64,000 nt of DNA from Candidatus Poseidoniaceae archaeon (GCA_949372875.1 CASIAW010000002.1:103658-167657), one strand, 5' to 3'; shown: positions 19,029 to 27,866, counted from the first letter of the stretch. Made by a program: numbers and translations. Notes: generated by a model not told the origin, from the letters alone.

Positions 19029-20648
19029 TCACAATTTATCCATCTCTTCATGCAATACTTTCAGCGAACCGCGAAGGTTTTGCCTACTTGTTTTATTGAA
19101 ACGTATTCGGCGCACTGCACGCTTAAAGTCACACCAATCATCCCAGAAAAGAGCTGAGGTTCGCCCACTGAGCCAAAAGCATGGCAGTATTCCGAGAACG
19201 AAGGTAAACTTGGCGAGGGTTTGTTGGACCGACGAATCACCATAGACCATATACCAATCAAAGCCAATTATTGATTCAACAGACGAGTGATACATGTTCT
19301 CAATTCCTAAAAGACCAAGTGCCATGAAAGGCCAAAACATCAGAGAACCAAACATTGCAGCGAGGAAGTGGTACGAAGTACGGGCGTCAACCCCTTCATC
19401 TGTTGAATCACCAAGTAATCGGCCGACTGCGATTTGAGGGGTGAAACAAAACAAAAACAGCGGCAATAACGCACTTAAAAAGGGGAGCCGGGCTAATTTC
19501 ATTGCAGCTTTAACAGGACGTATCGAGCGAAGGTCTGTCCCTGATGAATTCAAATCCCGTCCATCAAGAGATTGCTCTTGCAACAAGCCTGATGCGGCTT
19601 TGGCAGGCGTGATGGCTGGGTGTGTGATTACCGGTAAATCCGCATTCGCAATAACTTGCTCTTCGGTTAATTGTGGTTGAAGTAATCTCCGGAATGCTCG
19701 TGCTGATTCGACCTCCTCCCTCCACGTGAGGGGTTGATTGGTTCTTCGGGCAGCAACGTGGCCAATGAGATGCAGTGCATTGTATTCATCCCAATCATGC
19801 GTATTCGGAGTCATAGGAGCGAGTCTCAGTCGCAAAGAATCACGAAGTGCATAGACGTGTTCAGCCTCAGGCTCAACCCACGTACCCTGCGATACAGCAT
19901 CAACAAGTTCCTGTGAAATATCTTCTTCTTGAATATGAAGAGGTGCGCCATACTCGACCCAAACATCAGTACGGAAATGGTCACGTCGCCTGAAATGTAA
20001 TCCAAGTGGGACAAGGGCTGGTATGGGTTTTTCGTTTGCTTTAGCGATTGCTGCTGCTGCGAAAACAGTACGGAACGGGCCTGTACGAAAACGGAGCATC
20101 GATGAGTCATTATGACTGGTTCCTTCTGGAAAGAGCACGCAGCCAAAGCCAGATGAAATCCCAGTAGCCAGCATCATCAGTGAACGCCCGTTCAACAACG
20201 TAGCTTCCTCTTCAGAGCACCCACCCCTCAAGAGTTCGGCTTTACGAACGACGGGTTGGACTGCTAATTTGCGGGTCCACCAACCCAACAATGGGCGAGT
20301 GACCAAATCGTGCCTGCCGCCCATAACGAAGTTCTTTGGATGTTTGAGTACGATTTGAAGAGGGTCAATAAGACCGTTTGTGTGCCACGCACAACAAAGA
20401 TTTCCACGGTCAAGCGGGAGAGTGTCAACACCTGTTACTTCACTGGTGCGGAACTGGGCAGCAAGAATACGGCGAGCGACCCAGAAAGCAACATTTGACC
20501 ACACAAAAGAGCCGGGGGTTTTACCCTCGAATGTTGGCATTGGTGTCGAAAGTAATTTTTCCATTCGCATGGTTTCTGCCGATTTTGAAAGAATCGGGAG
20601 GTCTTCGCCATAATGGTCGGTTTTGGTTTCATCTGTGGTCTGATTCAT
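19029..20648 (-). CDS. PlsC-type 1-acyl-glycerol-phosphate acyltransferase family, membrane protein
   Basis: The N-terminal 260 residues carry an acyltransferase domain of the PlsC/LPLAT type with HTNGLID (the His/Asp motif I), GGRHDLVTRPLLGWW, and FPEGTSHND (motif III, which binds the acceptor phosphate). The C-terminal half (about 375-500) has three or four hydrophobic segments. At 539 residues it is far longer than PlsC (about 245) and close to the large two-part acyltransferases of some bacteria. Archaea make ether lipids, so the acyl acceptor may be a sugar, protein or other lipid. The ATG overlaps the stop of the upstream HIT gene by four bases, so the two are coupled. Confidence 0.82.
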   Translation of the reverse strand: MNQTTDETKTDHYGEDLPILSKSAETMRMEKLLSTPMPTFEGKTPGSFVWSNVAFWVARRILAAQFRTSEVTGVDTLPLDRGNLCCAWHTNGLIDPLQIVLKHPKNFVMGGRHDLVTRPLLGWWTRKLAVQPVVRKAELLRGGCSEEEATLLNGRSLMMLATGISSGFGCVLFPEGTSHNDSSMLRFRTGPFRTVFAAAAIAKANEKPIPALVPLGLHFRRRDHFRTDVWVEYGAPLHIQEEDISQELVDAVSQGTWVEPEAEHVYALRDSLRLRLAPMTPNTHDWDEYNALHLIGHVAARRTNQPLTWREEVESARAFRRLLQPQLTEEQVIANADLPVITHPAITPAKAASGLLQEQSLDGRDLNSSGTDLRSIRPVKAAMKLARLPFLSALLPLFLFCFTPQIAVGRLLGDSTDEGVDARTSYHFLAAMFGSLMFWPFMALGLLGIENMYHSSVESIIGFDWYMVYGDSSVQQTLAKFTFVLGILPCFWLSGRTSALFWDDWCDFKRAVRRIRFNKTSRQNLRGSLKVLHEEMDKL

Positions 20649-21082
20649 GTCTTCACCTCTTGAAGTTCAAATGAAAGAGCAGCGAATGACTCGTGATCAG
20701 GGGATTTCTCTGGAGAGATGTTTGGCCACATTGCCTGAAGCGTTGAGCCACCGTCACCGGCAGTACGTGGAATCACGTGCACGTGAACATGGGGGACTTC
20801 TTGGCCGGCAAGAGAACCGTCATGAATACATACGGTGAAATCTTCTGTTTCAAAATAACGAGAGAGGCGGTCCTGGACAGCAACGACGCCGTCAAATAGC
20901 CCCTTTCGCATTTCGTCCGTCAACCCTGAAAGGTGTTGCGTACTTTGTTTTGGAACCACTAAGGTATGGCCTTCTCTCTGAGGATATATGTCGAGGAATG
21001 CATACCACATTTCACCCTCGGCTACCATGTGGGATGGCAGGGTTTTATCCAAAATACGATCGAATAAAGTCGCCTCGGACAT
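20645..21082 (-). CDS. HIT-family nucleotide hydrolase
   Basis: Histidine-triad proteins hydrolyse nucleoside phosphoramidates or dinucleoside polyphosphates. The 145-residue product has the defining PHVHVHVIPR triad near residue 100, the ILDKTLPSHMVAE start seen in HIT proteins, and YPQREGHTLVVPK as strand-turn motif. All catalytic histidines are intact. It overlaps the acyltransferase gene by four bases (ATGA). The exact substrate cannot be read from the sequence. Confidence 0.92.
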   Translation of the reverse strand: MSEATLFDRILDKTLPSHMVAEGEMWYAFLDIYPQREGHTLVVPKQSTQHLSGLTDEMRKGLFDGVVAVQDRLSRYFETEDFTVCIHDGSLAGQEVPHVHVHVIPRTAGDGGSTLQAMWPNISPEKSPDHESFAALSFELQEVKT

Positions 21083-21139
21083 AGCCTTGCTAGCCGGTAT
21101 CCCTTTTCAGTAGTTCACCAGTATTTCGATGAGATGCAA

Positions 21140-22762
21140 TTATTGAGGGGGTAAAATCCAGTTTCCAGTTTTACTCTTACGGAGTGCTAATGTGTTCACT
21201 TCACCGTGTTGGTCAACGGTATAGTGCGTAAGATGTTCTTCATCTGAATCCGTGAAATCAGTTCGATGATGGCAGCCTCGAGATTCTTTTCGGGCAAGCG
21301 CTGCTTGAGTTGAAGCAAGAGCGAGGCGGGCCGATGCTTGAGCTCTTGCGATTTCTACGATGTTGCTGTTTGCAATCAAAGAGGATTGGTCGACATGGAT
21401 TGATTCTGCAAGAATACTTGCTGCTTCTAATGAGACTGCAGCGGATTCAAGACCTATTGCATCTCGGCTGTAGCCCAGTGCGCTTTGAATAGTATCTCTC
21501 ACTTTCGTCACAACATGCCCAATTCGAACAACGCCTTCATCAGAGAGTTCTGAGACTGCAGAATGGTCGGCGAGTGCGGCCTCTTCAGCGTCTTGTGCTG
21601 TTTGAGCATTCGCAAACTTGCGGTTTTTCACCCACTCGCCTGCGTGAACGCCTGCAGCAGCACCACCGAGTAAATCATCAAGCATCTGATTGCCAGGTAG
21701 GATATCAGCGCCATGGAAACCAGAACATGAAGAAGAGCCAGCGGCATACAATCCAGTAAACCATCGTGACCAACTTGAGAGAATAGCTCGGCCGGATTCA
21801 TCGACTGTTACGCCACCAATTGTCGAATAAGGACGTGCCTCAATTTCAATCGTTTGCCGATTCAAGTCGATGCCGGTTCGTTGTTTGACACTTCGGAAAA
21901 CGGCCTCCCACCAAAGAGATGCATCGCCAAGGTTTCGCGCATCGATAACGGGTTGTGAGGCGTTTGAAATGCATTGGCAAAGAGCGTCCAATCCACCGTC
22001 AGGGATTTCGATGTCAGAGCCATTGGCTTCGTGCAATGTGGCCCCATCATGTAACAAGCCAAGAGGGAGAATCATGTTGGTATCTTTGATTCCAAGTGGA
22101 GTGTGGGCTATGAATTCCATGTCTCTCAACGGAACGCCAGCACGCAATGCAAGATCCATGCCGAGTCCAACAGCGCCATGGCTGAAAGCCCCTTCAAATC
22201 CACCATCTGCAAGGATAATTGCTTTCGCTTGAAGAGCGGCAATTCGCCCGTTGACCAAATCAACTACGGTAATTCCACTTACCGATTGATTCGTGTGAAT
22301 GAGGGAAAGGGGGAGGTGGTCGCCCCGGCGGGTAACGCCATGTCGCATACACTGCTCCTCCAATACCTGTTGAATTTCACGGCCAGTGGCGTCACCTGCA
22401 TCTGCATTTCGAGCCATTCCGTGGCCTGGGGCTTTTCGAACCAGAGGAATGCCGTGGGCGTCACGACGGAAGTTGACACCCCAACGTTCGAGTAAATCCA
22501 CTTGACGGCTTGCATCTGCTGAGCGTGATGCGACAATGTCTTGGTCGTTGAGGAATGCTCCAGCACGAATAGTATCTTCGCGATGATTACGGTTATTTGA
22601 CTCTTGGAGAGAGGCTGCAAGCCCTTCTTGAGCAAGATGAGTGCCACTACCTAAGGCGTTTACAGAGAGAACGAGCGTTGTAGCTCCTTGCTTGGCAGCT
22701 TCTGCTGCTGAACGGAGGGCTGCGGGCCCATCGCCTAGTATGATGACATCCCATGCTTCCAA
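21140..22762 (-). CDS. FAD-dependent oxidoreductase of the SdhA/FrdA/NadB family, diverged active site
   Basis: A 540-residue flavoprotein. The dinucleotide-binding start VIILGDGPAALRSA, DATGREIQQVL, ILADGGFEGAF, the GLYAAGSSSCSGFHGADILPG FAD motif and the ESRGCHHRTDF tail all belong to the succinate dehydrogenase, fumarate reductase and L-aspartate oxidase family. Several substrate-site residues differ: the usual HPT in the middle is replaced by AHTPLG, and the HYxMGG loop reads PYSTIGG, so its His is not kept. No iron-sulfur or membrane anchor subunit is adjacent, which argues against a complex II role. It could be an L-aspartate oxidase relative or an enzyme with a new substrate. The ATG at 22762 begins directly at the Rossmann fold. 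Confidence 0.78.
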   Translation of the reverse strand: MEAWDVIILGDGPAALRSAAEAAKQGATTLVLSVNALGSGTHLAQEGLAASLQESNNRNHREDTIRAGAFLNDQDIVASRSADASRQVDLLERWGVNFRRDAHGIPLVRKAPGHGMARNADAGDATGREIQQVLEEQCMRHGVTRRGDHLPLSLIHTNQSVSGITVVDLVNGRIAALQAKAIILADGGFEGAFSHGAVGLGMDLALRAGVPLRDMEFIAHTPLGIKDTNMILPLGLLHDGATLHEANGSDIEIPDGGLDALCQCISNASQPVIDARNLGDASLWWEAVFRSVKQRTGIDLNRQTIEIEARPYSTIGGVTVDESGRAILSSWSRWFTGLYAAGSSSCSGFHGADILPGNQMLDDLLGGAAAGVHAGEWVKNRKFANAQTAQDAEEAALADHSAVSELSDEGVVRIGHVVTKVRDTIQSALGYSRDAIGLESAAVSLEAASILAESIHVDQSSLIANSNIVEIARAQASARLALASTQAALARKESRGCHHRTDFTDSDEEHLTHYTVDQHGEVNTLALRKSKTGNWILPPQ

Positions 22763-22860
22763 GGTTACACATCCGGTAATTTATCGCAGGTGCCTCCCAT
22801 CCATAAGCAACGCGCTTGAACGCCCTCAAATTTGAAGAAGAAGCAAGAGGCTAAGCCCCT

Positions 22861-24417
22861 CTAAAATGCAAGTTTGGGCAACGGTAACTCGCCCAACTTT
22901 CGTGCTGCTTCTAATTTCTTAATTCTCTGTTTCGTCTGACTTCCCGCAGTGCGTTGAATCATCGTCCGAAGCACTTGAGATTCCAAGACAATGCCGTCAT
23001 CATCGCGAAGAATAACTTGGACATCTGTGGGCCCTCGGACTGTACGAGGCCAGGCAACGCCGATCCAAAGAACCACGCCGCGTTCAAGATATCGTGGCAT
23101 CCAATCCAGAGCATCTTCATCCGAACTATGCGACAGTAAGACAGCGTTTGAAGGGGGCGGGCATGCACTCAATTCAAAGCGATGATCACGTGATTCTGGC
23201 TCTCCCTTCGGAGTCAGTACCTCGACCCTCACGTGCCGAGATTCAAACGCTTGATTATTCAGCACAATGAACAGGTTTCCCGAGCCTTCATAGCAATTAT
23301 CTGCTAAAGCAACATCCATCCGCCACTCTGCTCGAAGCATTGAGGGGTTTCCAGCAAGCAGGTCGTTTTGCAATCGGTCAAGCAACTGGAATGCTTCAGG
23401 TTGCCAGCCTCGGGAATGAGCGATGAGGCGTTGGATGGTTCGCCAATTAAATCTCGAATTACCATCGAGAAGAAGCGCTTCAAATCGCTCTTCGATGATG
23501 AAGGAATTGAGTTCTTGATGCGCCATATCCGTACTCAATTCTTCCTCCATATGAAGGTGGAGAATGTAGAGGAGGCGTTCGAGTGCTTGCTTTGTAATGT
23601 GCCCCGGAATCAATGCTTTCCTGAATTGCTTCTGCCAAGCCTCCCATTCTAAGAAAAGGTCCGGGTCAAGGTGGGCGACCAGTAAATCCCCCAGAACACT
23701 TCCAAGTTGCGTTGGATGGTGCGTAGGTGCATGGAATACAAGAGAAGGTAGAGGGTCACCGAGTTGCCGAATGAACCCGTAGGAGAATATACCGTGAAAC
23801 GATTGAGCAATCCCGAGAGTCATGGCGACAAGAAGGGCTAAATTCCATGCAAGAGAATTTGAAGTGACTGCCGATGCAAGAATGAGAAGAACCACCGTTG
23901 ATGCCGAGAGTAAAACCAAAACGAGGTTGTTTCGACGCTGGTCGCTCAAACTTTCTATGATGCGGTCCATCCCAGGCTGGGCCCGTAAAATGTGCTTTTT
24001 GCCAACACGTACGCCGCCCTGTTCTCGAAGTGAGATTCTTGCTTGCATCGCTTGCCATGCTGATTCCCCGGCAATGACCGTCGGACCTGCAGATATGAGA
24101 GCAAAGGGAATAAAAATGAAGATTAGACCATTGGCTGACTCAATTAAAGGTGAATGGATCACGCTCACAAATGCGAAAGCGGCGAGAACGAAACCACTCA
24201 GTGTTCTCCAAATCATAAGAAGTGGATGGCGGGCAATTCGACCTGCTTTAAGACGGCGATTTTCAAGTGAATCCCATTGTTTACGGGTGTTTTCAATCGG
24301 GTCTTCTGAATATTCAAAACCTGCACCGTAAGGGTCAGGGAGCGGAATATAGGCATCCGAACCATCCGATTTCCCACCATCCAAAGCCATAGCGCTCATG
24401 TCAAGACGGGGCGTCAC
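22861..24417 (-). CDS. Four-pass membrane protein with large cytoplasmic domain, unknown
   Basis: The 518-residue product has two hydrophobic hairpins at about 68-88 and 95-115, and at about 165-185 and 190-212, separated by a basic loop. A long soluble C-terminal region (220-518) starts helical and becomes beta-rich, ending in the basic helix KQRIKKLEAARKL. I see no known domain or motif. The N-terminus is acidic and Gly/Pro-rich. It lies upstream of the flavoprotein on the same strand with a 98-base gap that shows nothing notable. It is a real gene by length and composition; its function is unknown. Confidence 0.7.
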   Translation of the reverse strand: MTPRLDMSAMALDGGKSDGSDAYIPLPDPYGAGFEYSEDPIENTRKQWDSLENRRLKAGRIARHPLLMIWRTLSGFVLAAFAFVSVIHSPLIESANGLIFIFIPFALISAGPTVIAGESAWQAMQARISLREQGGVRVGKKHILRAQPGMDRIIESLSDQRRNNLVLVLLSASTVVLLILASAVTSNSLAWNLALLVAMTLGIAQSFHGIFSYGFIRQLGDPLPSLVFHAPTHHPTQLGSVLGDLLVAHLDPDLFLEWEAWQKQFRKALIPGHITKQALERLLYILHLHMEEELSTDMAHQELNSFIIEERFEALLLDGNSRFNWRTIQRLIAHSRGWQPEAFQLLDRLQNDLLAGNPSMLRAEWRMDVALADNCYEGSGNLFIVLNNQAFESRHVRVEVLTPKGEPESRDHRFELSACPPPSNAVLLSHSSDEDALDWMPRYLERGVVLWIGVAWPRTVRGPTDVQVILRDDDGIVLESQVLRTMIQRTAGSQTKQRIKKLEAARKLGELPLPKLAF

Positions 24418-24476
24418 TCATTTTGGCTCTTGCCTTTGATTCAACTTTATACAGAGCGGTGAGGACACAAATTTGG

Positions 24477-24553
24477 TGGCGGACGTGCCAGGATTTGAAC
24501 CCGGGATCTTCGGCTTAGGAGGCCAACGCATTATCCAGCTGTGCTACACGTCC
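24477..24553 (-). tRNA. tRNA-Arg (anticodon CCU)
   Basis: On the minus strand the 7-bp acceptor stem GGACGTG pairs with CACGTCC. The anticodon stem TTGGC/GCCGA encloses the loop CTCCTAA with anticodon CCT, which reads AGG. The T arm contains GGTTCAAAT. The discriminator is G and a CCA follows in the DNA, so the 3' end is genome-encoded. No intron is present. It lies just below the RFC-like gene and may share its transcript, since I see no TATA box directly upstream. Confidence 0.93.
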
Positions 24554-24575
24554 AATCGGCCCAACAGTCGAGAAG

Positions 24576-25721
24576 TCAAGACGCTTTCGCAACTTCCATT
24601 CGCTGACCGATTTCAGCAACCTGGAATAAAAATCGCTCCAATTCAATCCGCCCTTGCATTGAGCGGTGTAACGCTACATCACACACGGAAAGGGCGAGGA
24701 GAATTTCAGCGAGCACTTCTTCTCCCAGATGCAATCTACCCTCCGTCAATACGTGATGGAAATGAGTAACGATCTCTTCAGGCTCCAAATTGTTCTCCGA
24801 CATTAATTGGTCCAAAACGCCCATTGCTCCTTTGAGGACACGTTTGTTCTTGTTGCCTTCTTTTTCCCAACGCCAATCATGAACTCGGGTACGTAACGCT
24901 TCTTCAAGCACATGTTGTACTTCACGAAGGGAAGTCGCTGCGAGAAGGTTCTGGAGGTTTTTCCTTTCACCAAGCAAATCTCGAACTGCAAGAAGTTCTG
25001 TAATGAAAATCGCTTTTCTTACATTACCAGAAGAAACATGCGAAATATCGCCAATGATGCCGCGAACTGGAGCGAGATGTTCTTCGCCAATGATTTCATT
25101 GAGTCGGCGCTCTATATCTTGACGAGGGATTTTCGGAAGACGGATGTGTTGTGTTCGACTTCGTAACGCCTCAATGATTCGCGAAGGAGTGTGTGCTGTG
25201 AAAATAAAACGAGCGCTACCACTGCTCACTTCCATCATTCGGCGCAAGTATGATTGGCGGATTGTTCCAAGGTAATCTGCATCCTCAATGACGATTAAAC
25301 GAGAGACTGGTGCCCTTTGCCCTGTATCATGACTGCATTCTTTGCCTGCAGGGGCGGGGGTATCGGCGGCAGAAGAAGAAAAGTTGTGATCAAAAGCATC
25401 CAAACTTGTCCTACCTGCGAGCGTATCCCCGGAACCGCTTCCTTCGGGACGAAGGAATTCTTCGAACTTACCCATGGCGCCTGATGAACGAGCAAGGTCT
25501 CGTGCTTGGAGGATGTGAGTACGGGCTTCCCACGTAGGACCGAGTACTTGGCGAGCCAAAAGCCGCCATGCTGCAGTTTTTCCTACGCCGGCTGGACCGG
25601 AGAGAAGGAGATGCGGGGGGTTCGCTTGGAGTGAAGTGTGTTGGAGGTTGTTACATACCGACTCTGGAAGCAGCAAATCCTCAAACAAAAGAGGGGCTTT
25701 GTCTGCGAGCCAAGATGACAT
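24576..25721 (-). CDS. RFC-like AAA+ clamp-loader ATPase, diverged
   Basis: A 381-residue AAA+ protein with the order and motifs of replication factor C small subunits: FEDLLLPESV, Walker A GPAGVGKT (about 44-51), Walker B IVIEDADYL, then YLRRMMEVSSGSARFIFTAHTPSRIIEALRSRT. Two signature sites differ from a normal RFC small subunit: the DEAD box reads EDAD and the SRC motif reads SRT. A Ser/Gly/Ala-rich insertion of about 55 residues sits between residues 85 and 140, before Walker B. The C-terminal collar is helical. It could be one of several clamp-loader paralogues in the cell or a regulatory subunit with reduced ATPase activity. Confidence 0.85.
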   Translation of the reverse strand: MSSWLADKAPLLFEDLLLPESVCNNLQHTSLQANPPHLLLSGPAGVGKTAAWRLLARQVLGPTWEARTHILQARDLARSSGAMGKFEEFLRPEGSGSGDTLAGRTSLDAFDHNFSSSAADTPAPAGKECSHDTGQRAPVSRLIVIEDADYLGTIRQSYLRRMMEVSSGSARFIFTAHTPSRIIEALRSRTQHIRLPKIPRQDIERRLNEIIGEEHLAPVRGIIGDISHVSSGNVRKAIFITELLAVRDLLGERKNLQNLLAATSLREVQHVLEEALRTRVHDWRWEKEGNKNKRVLKGAMGVLDQLMSENNLEPEEIVTHFHHVLTEGRLHLGEEVLAEILLALSVCDVALHRSMQGRIELERFLFQVAEIGQRMEVAKAS

Positions 25722-25780
25722 GTAATCACTCTTATTGGCAGAGGTCTTTCAACCCTGCGCGGGAGGCGGGTGATGTGAAA

Positions 25781-25930
25781 TCACTCGGCTTTGATGGTTT
25801 TGTTGCCTTGTCGGCGTAGCTTCATGAAAATTCGTGAACCACACGCTTTGCAACTAATTCCGTTGCGTTCGCGGTGGAATGATTCAAGGTTTCCGCAGAC
25901 AGCGCATTTGTAATCAACGAGTTCAACCAT
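25781..25930 (-). CDS. rpo12: DNA-directed RNA polymerase subunit Rpo12 (RpoP)
   Basis: A 49-residue zinc-ribbon protein too short for routine gene calling. Two CxxC pairs (Cys9, Cys12, Cys27, Cys30) are spaced as in Rpo12/Rpb12, and the second pair is followed by GSRIFMKLRRQ, matching the archaeal GSRILYKER-type tail. The subunit helps assemble the RNA polymerase Rpo3-Rpo10-Rpo11-Rpo12 platform. GGAG precedes the ATG at 25930 by nine bases; an in-frame ATG five codons upstream (25945) is an alternative. The gene lies below the duplicated small protein on the same strand. Confidence 0.85.
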   Translation of the reverse strand: MVELVDYKCAVCGNLESFHRERNGISCKACGSRIFMKLRRQGNKTIKAE

Positions 25931-25958
25931 AGTATTCGACTCCATTCAACGCGACCAG

Positions 25959-25994
25959 CCACCCTTTCTTGAAGGTGTCCCTTGCGAAGGGTGG
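25959..25994 (-). terminator. Inverted repeat between the small duplicated-domain gene and rpo12
   Basis: CCACCCTT at 25959-25966 pairs perfectly with AAGGGTGG at 25987-25994, leaving a 20-base loop. It lies 22 bases after the stop of the upstream gene and just before rpo12, so it may be a 3'-end or processing hairpin. There is no U-tract, so terminator function is uncertain. Confidence 0.35.
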
Positions 25995-26015
25995 GGTTTC
26001 AACCCGCGTAACGGC

Positions 26016-26450
26016 TTACTGACCGGCGAGGAGCGCTGGAACCATGCGAATGTGCTTGGCTGTGCTCAAGTCGGTGTTTGCAAGTGCTTCTGTGGCGACC
26101 ATGCAGCTGTCAACAAAGACCCACGAACCGGATTGTTGCTTGGCTTGGTCTACGATTTCATTCTTCGTCATCTGAACGACGCTGTGTCCAGTGGCATCTG
26201 CTATTTCTACAGCGTATGTTGGTTCATCGTTCGAATCTTTTCCTGCTTGGAGAGCGGGAACGACGCGGATGTGTTGAGCTGCATCAAAGTCTGTGTTCTC
26301 AAGTTGGTCTGTTGCCACCATTCGGTTGTCGACAAAGATCCAGTTTCCTTGGCTCTTTGACGCCTGGTCAATAAGGTCGGTCTTGGTCATCTCGACAACG
26401 CTGTGTCCAGTGGCATCTGCAATTTCTACAATGTATTTTTTATTACTCAT
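26016..26450 (-). CDS. Small protein of two near-identical repeated domains
   Basis: The 144-residue product is two copies of a domain of about 65 residues. Each begins VEIADATGHSVV, then E/QMTKxxxxDQA, GxWxFVDxxMVAT and ends HIRxVPALxAG. The domains contain beta strands around a conserved Trp and a helix rich in Asp and Gln. No cysteines are shared and I recognise no family. The two halves are also very similar in DNA, which suggests a recent duplication or gene conversion. The ATG at 26450 has AGGAAG upstream; an upstream in-frame ATG (26552) would add a hydrophobic, less likely leader. It diverges from the SPFH gene. Confidence 0.75.
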   Translation of the reverse strand: MSNKKYIVEIADATGHSVVEMTKTDLIDQASKSQGNWIFVDNRMVATDQLENTDFDAAQHIRVVPALQAGKDSNDEPTYAVEIADATGHSVVQMTKNEIVDQAKQQSGSWVFVDSCMVATEALANTDLSTAKHIRMVPALLAGQ

Positions 26451-26529
26451 GGATATACTTCCTATCGACCTGTTCTTTCCACTGTTAATAAAGAACAATC
26501 TCAAAGAGGCCAGATAAGAATGGAGCGAG

Positions 26530-26542
26530 GATAAGATGAAAT
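26530..26542 (+). promoter_or_regulatory. Conserved TATA-like element before SPFH gene 1
   Basis: The 13-mer GATAAGATGAAAT ends exactly 22 bases before the ATG at 26565. The same 13-mer ends 22 bases before the paralogue's ATG at 27867. Position -34 to -23 fits an archaeal TATA box for a leaderless mRNA starting at or near the ATG. Confidence 0.6.
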
Positions 26543-26564
26543 AGAATTTCATGCATGTACAACC

Positions 26565-27728
26565 ATGGAGCCATGGGTCATCATTGCTCTTTTTGGTAGC
26601 GTGGTCTTATTCGGCATCGCGCTCCTTTTATGGCCTTCACTGTACGTTACCGTCCCTTCATCTGAAGTTATGGTTCGAACAACACGAGCGGCAAAGAACG
26701 AGCCATCATTTTTCAAGGAGGGGCGGGCGTTGGTCATTCCTCTGTATCATCGTTACTCTATTTTAGGTATGCATCCAATGAAAGTTCTCTTTAATCATCC
26801 AACCTTTTTAGATCAAAACAACATCCGATTGAAAATAAAAATACTCTTCACCTTCGCCATTTCTGAAGAGCATGAATCCATCATCATTGCAGCACGAAGA
26901 TTTGCAGGACTGAATAGTTCGCAAATTGAAGAAATGGCAAGTGAGATTTTTTTGGGCGAACTGCGCAATACGGTATCCGTGATGTCAGTTGAACAAATTA
27001 TTGAACACCGTGACAGTTTTATAGACCTCCTGTATCGAAATATTGACCCAGAATTGAACAAAAGTGGACTCTACTTGATGAACTGTAAGATTGCAGATAT
27101 TACCGATGATTCGGGTCATGTTGAGGGTGCTATTGCCAAAAAACAGGCCAAAGATGCTGAACGTGAGAAAGTAAAAAGTGAACTGTCAGATAGATATCCA
27201 CATAACTCAGAATTGCGCGAGTTATTGCAACGTGAATTGTCGAACGAGCCTTTAGGAAATGATACGAATGAAAACCCACGCTCAACACCAAACCAAGAAA
27301 ACCCCGTTGAGATTCCTCAACGTGTTATCTTCAAATTTGATTTCAAAGACATGCCAACAAAGCAAGATATTTTGCTGAATATTGACATAAATATTGCTGT
27401 TGGCGCCTCGGATGATCAGCAGTTTTTACAGAATGGCATGAAGGCACTCTCCGGCCGTTCACCTCTCGAAATTGAACAAATTGCTCGAGACATGGTTTCT
27501 CAAGATTTTGCTTCGGCCATTGAAATGATTACTATCGAAGACATTAATCGTGACAGAGAATGGTTCTTGAAGCATTGCGCAGATATTGTTGGCGAGAGGT
27601 TAAAAGAGATTGGAATGGATGTTGTTTTTTTCAAGGTCATCGACATTACAGATGACAGCGGATGGATCGAGCGGGCCGGTCAACGAGCATTGGCTGAAGC
27701 TCAAAGAAACAAAGAGCGAACTAAGTGA
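26565..27728 (+). CDS. Flotillin-like membrane protein with two SPFH domains (paralogue 1)
   Basis: The 387-residue product has an N-terminal membrane helix (about 4-27) and a short beta region followed by SPFH/Band 7 sequence. Two SPFH-like units are present. The first (about 90-200) contains IIIAARRFAGLNSSQIEEMASEI and ADITDDSGHVE. The second (about 270-387) contains LQNGMKALSGRSPLEIEQIAR and IDITDDSGWIERAGQRALAEAQ. Flotillins form membrane-bound oligomers that organise membrane regions; a double unit in one chain would halve the chains needed for a ring. A charged Asn/Pro-rich linker joins the units. It is the first of a tandem pair and has a TATA-like element at -34. Confidence 0.82.
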   Translation: MEPWVIIALFGSVVLFGIALLLWPSLYVTVPSSEVMVRTTRAAKNEPSFFKEGRALVIPLYHRYSILGMHPMKVLFNHPTFLDQNNIRLKIKILFTFAISEEHESIIIAARRFAGLNSSQIEEMASEIFLGELRNTVSVMSVEQIIEHRDSFIDLLYRNIDPELNKSGLYLMNCKIADITDDSGHVEGAIAKKQAKDAEREKVKSELSDRYPHNSELRELLQRELSNEPLGNDTNENPRSTPNQENPVEIPQRVIFKFDFKDMPTKQDILLNIDINIAVGASDDQQFLQNGMKALSGRSPLEIEQIARDMVSQDFASAIEMITIEDINRDREWFLKHCADIVGERLKEIGMDVVFFKVIDITDDSGWIERAGQRALAEAQRNKERTK

Positions 27729-27744
27729 ATGTGTGAAGACACGT

Positions 27745-27813
27745 TCAAACCCGTGCCATCAATCCGAGGGACAAAGGTATTGGAGAAAGGAACCTTTGGT
27801 GAATCGGCGAGTC
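27745..27813 (-). pseudogene. Remnant of a YbgA (DUF1722) 3' end between the SPFH genes
   Basis: On the minus strand this 69-base piece encodes 22 residues, DSPIHQRFL…GLMARV, plus a stop. The last 22 codons of the YbgA tail at 29410-29478 encode DSAIHQRFL…GLMARV, with 19 of 22 residues identical. Most base differences fall at third codon positions of this frame, so both pieces descend from one coding sequence. No further YbgA sequence is recognisable upstream, so this is a dead fragment left by duplication. Confidence 0.75.
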
Positions 27814-27831
27814 GTGTCGTTCATCAAGAAC

Positions 27832-27844
27832 GATAAGATGAAAT
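27832..27844 (+). promoter_or_regulatory. Conserved TATA-like element before SPFH gene 2
   Basis: This is the second copy of the GATAAGATGAAAT 13-mer, again ending 22 bases before the ATG (27867). The same sequence and spacing at both genes points to a shared promoter copied with the gene. Confidence 0.6.
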
Positions 27845-27866
27845 GTGAGTTGAATTACTTGATTGT

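Noticed and set aside
27741-27760. GTTCAAAC and a short hairpin resembling a tRNA T arm
   Set aside because: No acceptor, anticodon or D arm can be built around it, and the segment is explained as the end of the YbgA remnant.
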